Shown here: positions 30,775-39,240 of the stretch, one piece after another
How positions within the stretch are numbered: position 1 is the first letter of the stretch
How the letters are laid out: the number at the start of each line of letters is the position of its first letter
DNA from: Stigmatella aurantiaca
Lineage (GTDB): Bacteria; Myxococcota; Myxococcia; Myxococcales; Myxococcaceae
Length of the DNA: 64,000 nt
NCBI RefSeq assembly: GCF_900109545.1
Contig: NZ_FOAP01000001.1
Location: 434,001 to 498,000 of the forward strand
Direction: 5' to 3'
The notes under the pieces: generated by a model
Told to the model about the DNA's origin: nothing
The model's input: only the letters and a program-made list of their open reading frames with translations
The model's database searches: none
Translations under genes and position numbers: made by a program

Positions 30775-31605
30775 ATGGCAACCCCGAGCCCTTCCACCGG
30801 ACGTCCCGTGGGCGCGCTGCTGCGCCAGTGGCGTGAGCGCCGTGGCCTCAGCCAGCTCCACCTGGCCTGCCGCGCGGATGTCTCCAGTAGGCACGTCAGC
30901 TTCCTGGAGACGGGCCGCTCTCAGCCCAGCCGGGAGATGCTGCTCCACCTCGCCGAGGAGCTGGAGGTGCCGCTGCGCGAGCGCAATGCCCTGTTGATGG
31001 CCGCCGGGTACGCCCCCGTCTACGCCGAGCGGAGCCTGGATGATCCGGCCCTCCAGGCCACGCGGGAGGCGGTGGAGCTCGTCCTCAAGGGCCACGAGCC
31101 CTATCCCGCGCTCGCCGTGGACCGGCATTGGAGCCTGGTCTCGGCCAACCGCGCCCTGGGGGCCCTGTTGACGGGCATCGCGCCCGAACTGCTCCAGCCC
31201 CCGGTCAATGTCCTGCGGCTCAGCCTGCACCCCGCTGGGCTCGCGCCGCGCATCCTCAACCTGGCGCAGTGGCGGGCCCACCTGCTCGCGCGGCTCCGGC
31301 ATCAGGTGGACCTCACCGCCGATCCGGTCCTCTCCGCGCTCCATGACGAGCTCCGGGGCTATCCCGCTCCGGAGGGCCCCGCGCACGGCAAGGGCCGGGA
31401 GTCCGAGCCGGTGGGCGTCGTGGTGCCCCTGCGCTTGGAGACGGCCGTGGGGGTCCTCTCGTTCTTCAGCACCATCACCGTCTTTGGCACCCCCATCGAC
31501 ATCACCCTCTCCGAGCTCGCGATCGAGTCCTTCTTCCCCGCGGACCCCGCGACCGCCGAGGCCTTGCGAAGGCTCTCCGAGATGGCTGCTCCCCCGGCCG
31601 CCTGA
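30775..31605 (+). CDS. XRE-family transcriptional regulator, MmyB-like
   Basis: A 276-residue protein: helix-turn-helix of about 10-68 (LRQWRERRGLSQLHLACRA, SSRHVSFLETGRSQPS) followed by an MmyB-like ligand-binding domain of about 95-270 (YPALAVDRHWSLVSANRA, LNLAQWRAHLLARL, FSTITVFGTPIDITLSELAIESFFP). Such proteins are DNA-binding repressors or activators that probably sense a small hydrophobic ligand. Its likely target is the divergent membrane-protein gene. Start choices at 30703 and 30748 exist but look non-coding. Confidence 0.88.
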   Translation: MATPSPSTGRPVGALLRQWRERRGLSQLHLACRADVSSRHVSFLETGRSQPSREMLLHLAEELEVPLRERNALLMAAGYAPVYAERSLDDPALQATREAVELVLKGHEPYPALAVDRHWSLVSANRALGALLTGIAPELLQPPVNVLRLSLHPAGLAPRILNLAQWRAHLLARLRHQVDLTADPVLSALHDELRGYPAPEGPAHGKGRESEPVGVVVPLRLETAVGVLSFFSTITVFGTPIDITLSELAIESFFPADPATAEALRRLSEMAAPPAA

Positions 31606-31718
31606 GCTTGGCGGGGTGAGGTGCGTGGAGGCAGCCTGGCGGAGGGGAGCTGCCCTGCCTGGGACGGCGCGCAGCGTCTGGCGGCCATGAGAGGCTTGGG
31701 TTAGAGGCGCATGACTCT

Positions 31719-33005
31719 ATGGCATCTCCCACAGGCCCTTCCCATCCGCTGTCCGTCTTCCGCCACCGCGACTTCCGGCTCTACCAGCTGGCGCGGCTGT
31801 GCGCGGTGCTGGCCGTCCAGATCGAATCGGTGGCCATCGGCTGGCAAGTCTACGAGATGACCGGGAGCGCGCTGGCGCTGGGCTACACGGGCCTGGCGCA
31901 GTTCGTGCCCTTCTTCGCCTTCGCCCTCATTGGCGGCCAGCTGGCGGACCGGGTGGATCGCCGCGCCATCCTGGTGGTGTGCCAGGCCGTCATGCTGGTG
32001 TGCAGCCTGCTGCTTCTGGTCTTCTCGCTGGGCCACATCCAGGACGTGCGCTTCGTCTATGGGGTGCTGATGCTCTTCGGCACCGCGCGGGCCTTCTACG
32101 CGCCTGCCGGTTCGGCGCTCACCCCCCGCCTGGTGCCCGCCGAGGACCTCACGCGCGCCGTGGCCATCAACTCCACCAGCTGGCAGGTGGCCACCATCGC
32201 CGGCCCCGCGGTGGGCGGGCTCCTCTATGGCTGGGCGGGGGCCGAGGGCGCATACATCGGCTCCGCGTCACTGTGCGCGCTCAGCGTGCTGTGGACGGTG
32301 TCCTTGAAGGTGAGGACGGGGCGGTCCTCCAACTCCTCGTTCTCCGTGGAGTCGGTCCTGGCGGGGTTCCGCTTCCTGCGCCGCCAGCGGGTGCTCCTGG
32401 GCAGCATCACCCTCGACTTGTTCGCGGTGCTGTTCGGCGGCGCGGTGGCGCTCCTGCCCATCTACGCGCGGGACGTGCTGCACACCGGGCCCTGGGGCAT
32501 GGGCCTGCTGCGCAGCGCGCCGGCCCTGGGCGCCGCCGCGGTGGCCGTGGTGCTCGCCTCCCGCCCCCTGGGCCGCCGGGCCGGGTGGAAGATGTTCATC
32601 TCGGTGGGCATCTTCGGCCTGGCGACGCTCGCCTTCGGGCTCAGCCGCTGGCTGCCCCTGTCCGTCGTGGCCCTGGTGGTGGCGGGGGCGGCGGACATGG
32701 TGAGCGTGGTGGTGCGCGGCACGCTGGAGATGGTGGCCACGCCGGATGAGATGCGTGGCCGCGTGGGCGCGGTGAACATGATGTGCGTGGGCGCCTCCAA
32801 CGAGTTGGGAGAGTTCCGCGCGGGCGCCTTCGCCGAACACCTGGGGCCCGTGGCGGCGGTGGTGTCCGGGGCGCTGGGAACGCTGGTGGTGGTGGCGCTC
32901 TGGGCCACGGCCTTTCCCGAGCTGCGGCGGGTGGATGATCTGGAGCAGGCCGCCCGCGAGCCCCTTCCCGGGGAGGAGCCCCCGGCGGCCGCTTCCGCGC
33001 ACTGA
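31719..33005 (+). CDS. MFS transporter, EntS/DHA3-like exporter
   Basis: A 428-residue protein with about twelve membrane helices. The N-terminus FRHRDFRLYQLARL and the loop GGQLADRVDRRAILVVCQ are typical of the MFS_3 (EntS-like) exporters; REGION LYGWAGAEGAYIGSA and the second-half motif RPLGRRAGWKMF follow. Probably a drug or siderophore exporter; substrate unknown. It is transcribed alone and converges on the GvpF/L-family gene with nine bases between stops. Confidence 0.9.
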   Translation: MASPTGPSHPLSVFRHRDFRLYQLARLCAVLAVQIESVAIGWQVYEMTGSALALGYTGLAQFVPFFAFALIGGQLADRVDRRAILVVCQAVMLVCSLLLLVFSLGHIQDVRFVYGVLMLFGTARAFYAPAGSALTPRLVPAEDLTRAVAINSTSWQVATIAGPAVGGLLYGWAGAEGAYIGSASLCALSVLWTVSLKVRTGRSSNSSFSVESVLAGFRFLRRQRVLLGSITLDLFAVLFGGAVALLPIYARDVLHTGPWGMGLLRSAPALGAAAVAVVLASRPLGRRAGWKMFISVGIFGLATLAFGLSRWLPLSVVALVVAGAADMVSVVVRGTLEMVATPDEMRGRVGAVNMMCVGASNELGEFRAGAFAEHLGPVAAVVSGALGTLVVVALWATAFPELRRVDDLEQAAREPLPGEEPPAAASAH

Positions 33006-33014
33006 GCCCGGGGG

Positions 33015-33914
33015 TCAGCGGTTCTTCGGAGGCTCTTCCCGCGTCAGCCGCAGCCGGATGTCCGCGAAGTGGTAGGGCGCCCAGGGGCCGGTGAACTGGA
33101 ACGTCAGCATCGCGTGGTTCGCGGCGAGCGACTTGACCCGCGCGTCGAAGGCGGCCTCGCGCTCGCGGGCCACGAGGAAGACGGCGTTGAGCATCATCCG
33201 CTCGCCCACGGGGCTCACCACCCGGGCCGCCGCGGCCACGGGCCGCAGGGCATCCACCAGCGCCTCGCCCTCCCGCCGCGCCCGCTCCTGAAGTGCTCCC
33301 TCCAGCTTGCGCGCGTACTCCAGGTGGCCGGGACTGCCCGGAGGCTGGAGCGCCAGGCGCCCCAGCTCCGCGTCCGCCAGCTCCAGCTCGCGGGCCACCC
33401 GGTCCTGGTCCCAGAGCACCTTGAGCCCCAGCTCGACATGCCCCTCCAGCCGCGTCAGCACGCCGCTGAAGGCGTCATGCGCCGCGCGCAGCAGCGCCGT
33501 GACGTCCTCGGGGGAGGGGAAGGTGAGGCCAAAGGCCGTGGGCAGCAGCGTGTGCTCGCGCAGCACCGCCTCCTGGACCCGGTGGTGCGTCAGCACGTTG
33601 TCGCGCGTCGGGTCCGGCACCCCCAGGGGGCCCTTCGAGACGACGGCGCCCAGCCCCCGGTACACGAGGGTGCTCACCTCGGCGGGGGGCACGCCCAGCC
33701 CGATGGGGCCAAAGCGCAGCGCTTCCTCCGTGCGCAGCACGCCATAGACATAGACGCCGTGCGCCGGGATGAGCCCTTCGGACGCGGGAAGCGCGGCGCG
33801 AAGGGGCTCAGGCTCGGCAACGGGGCGGGGAGGCTCGACGGCCGGGGGCGGCTGGCGCTTCGCCGGACGCTTGGCGGTTCGGGAACTTCCTTTCCGGACG
33901 GGGGGCCGGGCCAT
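33015..33914 (-). CDS. GvpF/GvpL family gas-vesicle-type protein
   Basis: A 299-residue protein. Residues 1-45 are a basic, Pro-rich, probably disordered tail. Residues about 50-292 match the GvpL/GvpF family: VYVYGVLR at the start, a middle VLTHHRVQEAVLREHTLLPTAFG, and the hallmark TGPWAPYHFADIRL near the end. GvpF/L proteins are accessory factors of gas-vesicle assembly that contact GvpA. It is the last gene of a four-gene operon, three bases after the receiver gene. No other accessory gvp gene lies in the window, so a role outside flotation should be considered. Confidence 0.87.
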   Translation of the reverse strand: MARPPVRKGSSRTAKRPAKRQPPPAVEPPRPVAEPEPLRAALPASEGLIPAHGVYVYGVLRTEEALRFGPIGLGVPPAEVSTLVYRGLGAVVSKGPLGVPDPTRDNVLTHHRVQEAVLREHTLLPTAFGLTFPSPEDVTALLRAAHDAFSGVLTRLEGHVELGLKVLWDQDRVARELELADAELGRLALQPPGSPGHLEYARKLEGALQERARREGEALVDALRPVAAAARVVSPVGERMMLNAVFLVAREREAAFDARVKSLAANHAMLTFQFTGPWAPYHFADIRLRLTREEPPKNR

Positions 33915-33917
33915 GTC

Positions 33918-34331
33918 TCACCGAGCCGGAAGCGTCTTGCGCCCTGCCAGCATCCGCTTCACTTCCTCCACCAGGGCATCGGGCAGACAGGGCTTGATGA
34001 CGAAGGAGTCGCACCCGGCGTCCTGGGCACCTCCGGGCTGGCCCGTCAGCGCGTGGCCCGTCAGCGCCACCACGGGGATGGTCTTCGTGCGCTCGTCGCT
34101 CTTGAGCCGGCGCGTGGCCTCCCAGCCGTCGATGACGGGCAGGGACAGGTCCATCAAGATGACGTCCGGCAGCAGCTCGAAGGCCTTGTCCAGCGCCTCG
34201 GCGCCATTCTTCGCCTCGGCCACCCGGAAGCCGGAGAACTCCAGGTACTCCGCATACATCTCGCGTGCATCCTGGTAGTCGTCGACGACCAGGACGAGCG
34301 GCTTGAGGCCTTCGCCAGGGGGATTACTCAT
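33918..34331 (-). CDS. Single-domain response regulator (receiver only)
   Basis: A 137-residue CheY-like protein: acidic pair D17/D18 in VVDDYQD, phospho-acceptor D61 in VILMDLSLP, the Thr/Lys signalling residues in VALTGHAL and FVIKPC. No output domain is present, so it must act by binding a partner. It overlaps the kinase stop (start within the last four bases) and is three bases from the GvpF/L-family gene, so it is the natural partner of that kinase and perhaps of the gas-vesicle-type proteins. Confidence 0.93.
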   Translation of the reverse strand: MSNPPGEGLKPLVLVVDDYQDAREMYAEYLEFSGFRVAEAKNGAEALDKAFELLPDVILMDLSLPVIDGWEATRRLKSDERTKTIPVVALTGHALTGQPGGAQDAGCDSFVIKPCLPDALVEEVKRMLAGRKTLPAR

Positions 34332-36013
34332 GTGCGCCTCGTGCGCCGGGGTAGGTGCAGTGTGAAGGTGGAGCCCTGGCCCAATGCGCTTTGAACGGTG
34401 ATGCGTCCTCCCAGCATCGCCGCCAGGCGACGGCAGATGGACAGGCCCAGGCCTGTGCCGCCATACGCGCGCGTGGGGGAGCTGTCCACCTGCTGGAAGT
34501 CCTCGAAGATTTTCTCCTGGTGTTCCGGCGCGATGCCGATGCCGGTGTCCTTCACGGAGATGAGCACCAGTGACAGCGGCGCCTGGTACTCGGCCGTCAC
34601 CTGGATGGAGCCCTCGTGGGTGAACTTGAGCGCGTTGGACAGGAGGTTGAGGACGATCTGCTTCACCTTCTGCCGGTCGCTGTGCACCTCCGGGAGCTTG
34701 GAGGGCAGGGCGGTGTCCACCCCGAGCTTCGTGCGCGCGATGATGGGATCCAACTCCGCCATCACCTCCTGAAGGAGCTCCGGCATCTCGAAGTCCGACA
34801 GGTTGAGCGGCATCCGGCCCGCTTCGATGCGGGTGATGTCGAGAATCTCGTTGATGACCTGGAGCAGGTGCCGCCCGTTGGAGTCGATGCGCTGCAGGTT
34901 GCGCTTCTGCGTGGGCATCATCTCCCCGGACACCCCCTGGAGCAGCATGTTGGTGTAGCCGAGGATGGCGTTGAGCGGGGTGCGGAACTCGTGGGACATG
35001 TTGGCCAGGAACTGGGACTTGGCCGCGCTGGCCTGCTCAAGCTGGAGCGCCTGCCGGCGCAGCTTCTCGTTCTGCTCGGCCAGCTCCGCGGTGGCCGTGT
35101 GGACCTTGGCCTCCAGCTCGCTGGAGGCCGTCTTGAGCTGCTCCAGCAGCCGCGCCTTCTCGCGCGTCTCGGTCCGGTCGTTGAGCAGGGTGACGATGGA
35201 GGCCGTCTCCCCCTGATCCGTGAGGACCTTGCTGGCCACGGCCTCCATGGGCAGGGGCGCTCCTGTGGAGGGCTCCACCAGCTGAAGCTCGCCGCGCCAG
35301 CGCCGGGCGCCCCCCTGGGACAGCAGGTGGGAGAGGAACGAGGAGAAGTGCGCGTCGTTGGTGCGCACGCGGCGCCGGGCCGCCTCGCCGCTGTCGGCGG
35401 GGGTGGAGAAGAGCCGCTCGGCCGGATCATTCATCAGCACCATGCTCCCGGACGGATCCGTGAGGATGATGGGGTTGGGCACCGAGTCGAGGATGAGATC
35501 CAGGCGCAGCCGCTCCGAGCGGGCCTCCTGCTCCGAGGCCCGCAGCCGCCGGTAGCTCTCGCCGAGCGCCTGGGTGGCGCGGCCCAGGTCCGTCACGTTG
35601 CGCAGCACGCTCATCACCCCCTGCACGCCATCGGCCTCGCGCATGGGGGTGGTGACCAGCTCGAAGAGCAGGTCCGTGCCCTGCTGCGGGTCCACGAGGG
35701 ACAGCTCGCGCCGGCGCACGGTGGAGGCCCCCCCGGTGGCGGCGCTGGCCAGCGCGGTGGTGAACAGGTGCTGGTTGAGCTCCACCGCCCGGCGGTGGCC
35801 CTCGCTGGCGCCCGCCTCCGCCACCAGCAGCTCGCGGGCCCGCGCGTTGGCGACGCGCAGGTGCCCCGCCTCGGTGGTGAACAGCAGCGGGTCGGTGACC
35901 GCGTCCAGCAGGCGCATCAGGATGACCTGGTCCGCGGAGGCGGCCGGCGTTCCTGCGGGTGACGGCTCCTCGGGCAGGGGGCTGGAGGGCATCAGGGGCG
36001 CGGGGGAGGACAC
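34328..36013 (-). CDS. Cytoplasmic PAS sensor histidine kinase
   Basis: A 561-residue protein with no membrane segments. Two PAS-type domains (about 30-145 and 165-285), a coiled coil of about 287-335, HisKA with phospho-acceptor H341 in ANMSHEFRTPLN, and HATPase_c with NLLSNALKF, VKDTGIGIAP and GGTGLGLSICRRL. It starts at a GTG with GGAG nine bases upstream, four bases after the stop of the small GvpA-like gene. It should phosphorylate the receiver encoded next. The signal is unknown; soluble PAS domains suggest an internal cue such as redox or a ligand. Confidence 0.93.
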   Translation of the reverse strand: MSSPAPLMPSSPLPEEPSPAGTPAASADQVILMRLLDAVTDPLLFTTEAGHLRVANARARELLVAEAGASEGHRRAVELNQHLFTTALASAATGGASTVRRRELSLVDPQQGTDLLFELVTTPMREADGVQGVMSVLRNVTDLGRATQALGESYRRLRASEQEARSERLRLDLILDSVPNPIILTDPSGSMVLMNDPAERLFSTPADSGEAARRRVRTNDAHFSSFLSHLLSQGGARRWRGELQLVEPSTGAPLPMEAVASKVLTDQGETASIVTLLNDRTETREKARLLEQLKTASSELEAKVHTATAELAEQNEKLRRQALQLEQASAAKSQFLANMSHEFRTPLNAILGYTNMLLQGVSGEMMPTQKRNLQRIDSNGRHLLQVINEILDITRIEAGRMPLNLSDFEMPELLQEVMAELDPIIARTKLGVDTALPSKLPEVHSDRQKVKQIVLNLLSNALKFTHEGSIQVTAEYQAPLSLVLISVKDTGIGIAPEHQEKIFEDFQQVDSSPTRAYGGTGLGLSICRRLAAMLGGRITVQSALGQGSTFTLHLPRRTRRT

Positions 36014-36017
36014 GGCG

Positions 36018-36227
36018 CTACGCTCCGGTCCCCGTCATGCCGGGAGGCGGCGCGGGCGGCTCCAGGTGGGTGTCCACGGCCTCGACGGTGATGTGGAGCG
36101 TATCCGGGCCGGACAGGGGGCCTGTCCGCGGCGCGTTCGGGCGCACGTCGAACCGGATGCCCTGATCCAGGACACGGTCAAGGATGTCGACGAGGCTGGT
36201 GATTCCGGGGTTTCGTGCGACAGGCAT
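36018..36227 (-). CDS. Divergent GvpA/GvpJ-like gas-vesicle-type small protein
   Basis: A 69-residue protein, the usual GvpA size. Residues 8-23 (ITSLVDILDRVLDQGI) match the amphipathic first helix and the DRxLDKG signature of GvpA/J/M, and VEAVDTHLEPP near 48-58 matches the family's VASVETYL end. The hydrophobic beta hairpin between them (WVRVSLVGIE in true GvpA) is replaced by a polar, Pro-rich segment, so it can hardly build a rib. The ATG at 36227 has GGGAG six bases upstream, inside a 12-bp palindrome (36234-36245). First gene of the kinase/receiver/GvpF-L operon. Confidence 0.72.
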   Translation of the reverse strand: MPVARNPGITSLVDILDRVLDQGIRFDVRPNAPRTGPLSGPDTLHITVEAVDTHLEPPAPPPGMTGTGA

Positions 36228-36456
36228 CCGGGACTCCCGCGGGAGGTGGCCCGCGCTCCTTTCATAGCGCGTCATAGCGCGCCCGGCCCGGGGGACCCCA
36301 CGGTTTTGGCAAAGGTCCGCAAATGGCCAACACCTGAGAGTCCACTCTGTTGCCTCGCACACACCGGCCCCAGGCCGGGGCCCGCAGCGAGCAGCCAGGG
36401 AGGCAGGCCCCGGCACGCGCCTTACCGGCCTCCGGGAGCATCCCTAGCCTTGGGGC

Positions 36457-38001
36457 ATGAAGGAAGAGCGAATCAACCCCTCTCTCTGGACAACGACCGC
36501 GCACGGCAGACGCTTCCCGGTGTTGCCCGGAGACGTGACGGTCGACGTGGTGGTCATCGGAGGCGGCATCGCCGGCCTCACCACCGCCTGGTTGTTGAAG
36601 AAGGCGGGAAAGAAGGTGGCCGTCCTGGAGATGAACCGGATTCTCACCGGCCAGACGGGACAGACCACCGCTCACCTCACGGAGCTGCTCGACACCCCGT
36701 ATGACACGCTGCGCTCGGACTTTGGCGAGCGGGGCGCGCGCATGGCCGCCGCCTCCAGCCGGGCTTCCATCGAGCAGATCGCCTCGATCGTGAAGGAGCT
36801 GAACATCGACTGCGGCTTCCAGCGGCTGCCCCTGTACCGCTACGCGGAGACCGACGCGCAGCTGCGCGAGCTGGAGAAGGAAATCACCGCGGCGCAGGAG
36901 GCGGGGCTGATGGTCCGCTTCACCCGCGACACGCCGCTGCCCCTGCCCGTGAAGGGGGCGCTGCGGCTGGAGGACCAGGCGCAGTTCCACCCGCGCCAGT
37001 ACCTGCTGGCGCTCGCCGAGCGCATCGAGGGGGATGGCTGCTACATCTTCGAGGACACGCGCGTGGTGGACGTGCAGGACGGCACGCCGTGCCGCGCCGT
37101 CACGGACCGGGGCACCGTCACGGCCGGGGACGTGGTGGAGGCGACCCACAGCCCGCTCAACCGCGTCTTTATGCAGACGAAGGTCTACCCGTACCGCAGC
37201 TATGCGGTGGCCGGTCCGCTGGAAGGGCCCCTGGAGCAGTGCCTCTATTACGACAGCCAGGACCCCTACCACTACATCCGCACCCAGCGCGTGGACGGGG
37301 TGAACTACGTCATCGTGGGCGGTGAGGACCACAAGGTGGGGACGGAGGAGGACACGGAGCAGCACTTCGCGGCCCTGGAGGCCTACACGCTGCGGTGTCT
37401 GCCCGTCTCGAAGCTCACCCACCGCTGGTCCGGCCAGGTCATCGAACCGGCGGACGGCCTGGCGTACATCGGCCGCAACAGCGCCTCGCACCACACCTGG
37501 GTGGCCACGGGCTTCTCGGGCACGGGGATGACGTGGGGCACCCTGGCGGGAATGATTATTTCGGACCTCATCCTCGGCCGGCAGAACCCGTACGCCGCGC
37601 TGTATGACGCCACGCGCGTGAAGGTGCGAGCGGGCGCCAAGGACTTCATCCAGGAGAACGCCGAGGTGGCCTTCCGGTTCGTCGCCGACCGGCTCTCCCG
37701 GCCGGACGGGCACGCGCTGTCCGAGGTCGCCCCGGGCGAGGGAAAGATTCTGGAAGTGTCCGGGCAGAAGGTCGCCGTCTACCGCGAGGAGGGTGGCGCC
37801 TGCCACGCCGTGTCCCCAGTGTGTACGCACCTGGGTTGCCACGTGCACTGGAACAACGCGGAGCGCTCCTGGGATTGCCCCTGCCATGGCGCCCGCTTCA
37901 GCCCCACCGGCAAGGTCCTCAATGGGCCCGCCGTGAAGGATCTCGCATCGAAGAAGCTCCCACCCGAGGCCAGCACATCATCAGATGGAGAGACACCATG
38001 A
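36457..38001 (+). CDS. FAD-dependent oxidoreductase with C-terminal Rieske domain
   Basis: A 514-residue fusion. Residues about 28-390 are a DAO-type FAD-binding fold (VVVIGGGIAGLTTAWLL, GQTGQTTAHLTELLD, ATGFSGTGMTWGTLAGM). Residues about 425-510 form a Rieske 2Fe-2S domain with CTHLGCHVHW and CPCHGARFSPTGKV, ligands complete. This architecture is common in cytosolic oxidoreductases next to small redox proteins; the substrate is unknown. It is followed with an ATGA overlap by a hemerythrin gene and is divergent from the gas-vesicle-type operon across 229 bases. Confidence 0.94.
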   Translation: MKEERINPSLWTTTAHGRRFPVLPGDVTVDVVVIGGGIAGLTTAWLLKKAGKKVAVLEMNRILTGQTGQTTAHLTELLDTPYDTLRSDFGERGARMAAASSRASIEQIASIVKELNIDCGFQRLPLYRYAETDAQLRELEKEITAAQEAGLMVRFTRDTPLPLPVKGALRLEDQAQFHPRQYLLALAERIEGDGCYIFEDTRVVDVQDGTPCRAVTDRGTVTAGDVVEATHSPLNRVFMQTKVYPYRSYAVAGPLEGPLEQCLYYDSQDPYHYIRTQRVDGVNYVIVGGEDHKVGTEEDTEQHFAALEAYTLRCLPVSKLTHRWSGQVIEPADGLAYIGRNSASHHTWVATGFSGTGMTWGTLAGMIISDLILGRQNPYAALYDATRVKVRAGAKDFIQENAEVAFRFVADRLSRPDGHALSEVAPGEGKILEVSGQKVAVYREEGGACHAVSPVCTHLGCHVHWNNAERSWDCPCHGARFSPTGKVLNGPAVKDLASKKLPPEASTSSDGETP

Positions 38002-38486
38002 ACGCCATTGAACTGCTCGAGGACCAGCACGAAGAGGTGAAGAAGCTGTTCAAGAAGTACGAGGGCCTCAAGGAGGGCGCGGACGCGGAGCGCCAGGAGC
38101 TCTTCGAGAAGATCGCCGACCGGCTGTCGGCCCATGCCACCATCGAGGAGCTGTACTTCTATCCCTCGGTCAAGGCAGCCCGCACGGAGGACAAGCTGTA
38201 TGAGGCGGTGGAGGAGCACCTGGCCGCCAAGCGCATCATCGCGGACCTGCTCCAGATGGAGCCGGACAGCGAGTACTTCGACGCGAAGATGAAGGTGCTC
38301 CAGGAGAGCATCGAGCACCACGTGGAGGAGGAGGAGGAAGACCTCTTCCCGAAGGTGCGCAAGCTCCTGAACGAGGAGCAGCTCCTGGTGCTCGGCATCC
38401 AGATGAAGGAGGAGTTCGACGAGCTGATGGAGGCCGAGCCCCGCTACGAGACGCCGATGCAGACGGACGCGGCGGCGCCCCTCTAA
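37998..38486 (+). CDS. Hemerythrin HHE domain protein
   Basis: A 162-residue helical protein. His/Glu ligands of the HHE family are seen in LLEDQHEEVKKLF, SAHATIEELYFYP, VEEHLAAKRII and IEHHVEEEEEDLFP, giving a probable di-iron site for oxygen, NO or peroxide handling. Its ATG overlaps the stop of the Rieske oxidoreductase, so the two are co-translated and may exchange electrons. The C-terminal 20 residues are acidic and variable. Confidence 0.94.
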   Translation: MNAIELLEDQHEEVKKLFKKYEGLKEGADAERQELFEKIADRLSAHATIEELYFYPSVKAARTEDKLYEAVEEHLAAKRIIADLLQMEPDSEYFDAKMKVLQESIEHHVEEEEEDLFPKVRKLLNEEQLLVLGIQMKEEFDELMEAEPRYETPMQTDAAAPL

Positions 38487-38531
38487 GCGGACACGTGCAG
38501 TCCTCGCGCGCGGGTGGCACCATGGTTCTTC

Positions 38532-39221
38532 ATGGCTGCCACTTCGCGCGCTGCGGCGTCCTTGCCCGAGTCCTTCACGGTGTCCGCCCGCCGGGCCCTG
38601 GCCCGCGCGGACCCCACGCTGGGCGCCCTGATGCGGAAGGTGGGCCCCTTCCGGCTCCAGCTCAAGCCGCTGTTGAGCCCCTTCGAGGCCCTGGCCGAGT
38701 CCATCGTCTACCAGCAGCTCCACGGCCGCGCGGCCGCCGCCATCTTCGCCCGGTTGTGCGAGCGGGTGGGCAGCGGCGTGGGCCTCACGCCCGAGGCGCT
38801 CCTGGCCACCTCCGATGAAGCCCTGCGCGCCGCGGGGCTGTCGGGCGCCAAGGCGGCGGCCTTGAAGGATCTGGCGGAGAAGACCCGGGCGGGCACGGTG
38901 CCCTCGCTGGCCCAGGTGCGGCGGCTGAGCGACGAGACGCTCATCGAGCGGTTCACCGAGGTGCGCGGCATCGGCCAGTGGACGGTGGAGATGCTGCTCA
39001 TCTTCCGGCTCGGCCGGCCGGACGTGCTGCCGGTGGACGACTACGCCATCCGCAAGGCGTTCATGCTGCTCCAGGGGCTGGAGGCCTCGCCCCGGCCGAA
39101 GGAGCTGCTGGCCCATGGCGAGCGGTGGCGGCCCTGGCGCAGCGTGGCGAGCTGGTACCTGTGGCGCTCGCTGGAGCTGCCCGAGGTGCAAGAGGCCGCG
39201 CGCTGGGCGAAGAAGGACTGA
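38532..39221 (+). CDS. DNA-3-methyladenine glycosylase II, AlkA type
   Basis: A 229-residue HhH-GPD glycosylase: SIVYQQLHGRAAAAIF, helix-hairpin-helix VRGIGQWTVEMLLIF, and catalytic Asp in LPVDDYAIRK (about D170). It excises alkylated bases such as 3-methyladenine. It lacks the N-terminal Ada or TBP-like extension of E. coli AlkA. ATG at 38532 is preferred to the GTG six codons upstream. It follows the hemerythrin gene by 45 bases. Confidence 0.93.
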   Translation: MAATSRAAASLPESFTVSARRALARADPTLGALMRKVGPFRLQLKPLLSPFEALAESIVYQQLHGRAAAAIFARLCERVGSGVGLTPEALLATSDEALRAAGLSGAKAAALKDLAEKTRAGTVPSLAQVRRLSDETLIERFTEVRGIGQWTVEMLLIFRLGRPDVLPVDDYAIRKAFMLLQGLEASPRPKELLAHGERWRPWRSVASWYLWRSLELPEVQEAARWAKKD

Positions 39222-39240
39222 GCCAGACGCTCCCCCGGCG

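Noticed and set aside
33015-36227. A functional gas-vesicle gene cluster
   Set aside because: Only a wall-defective GvpA-like protein and one GvpF/L protein are present; the rest of the usual set is missing.
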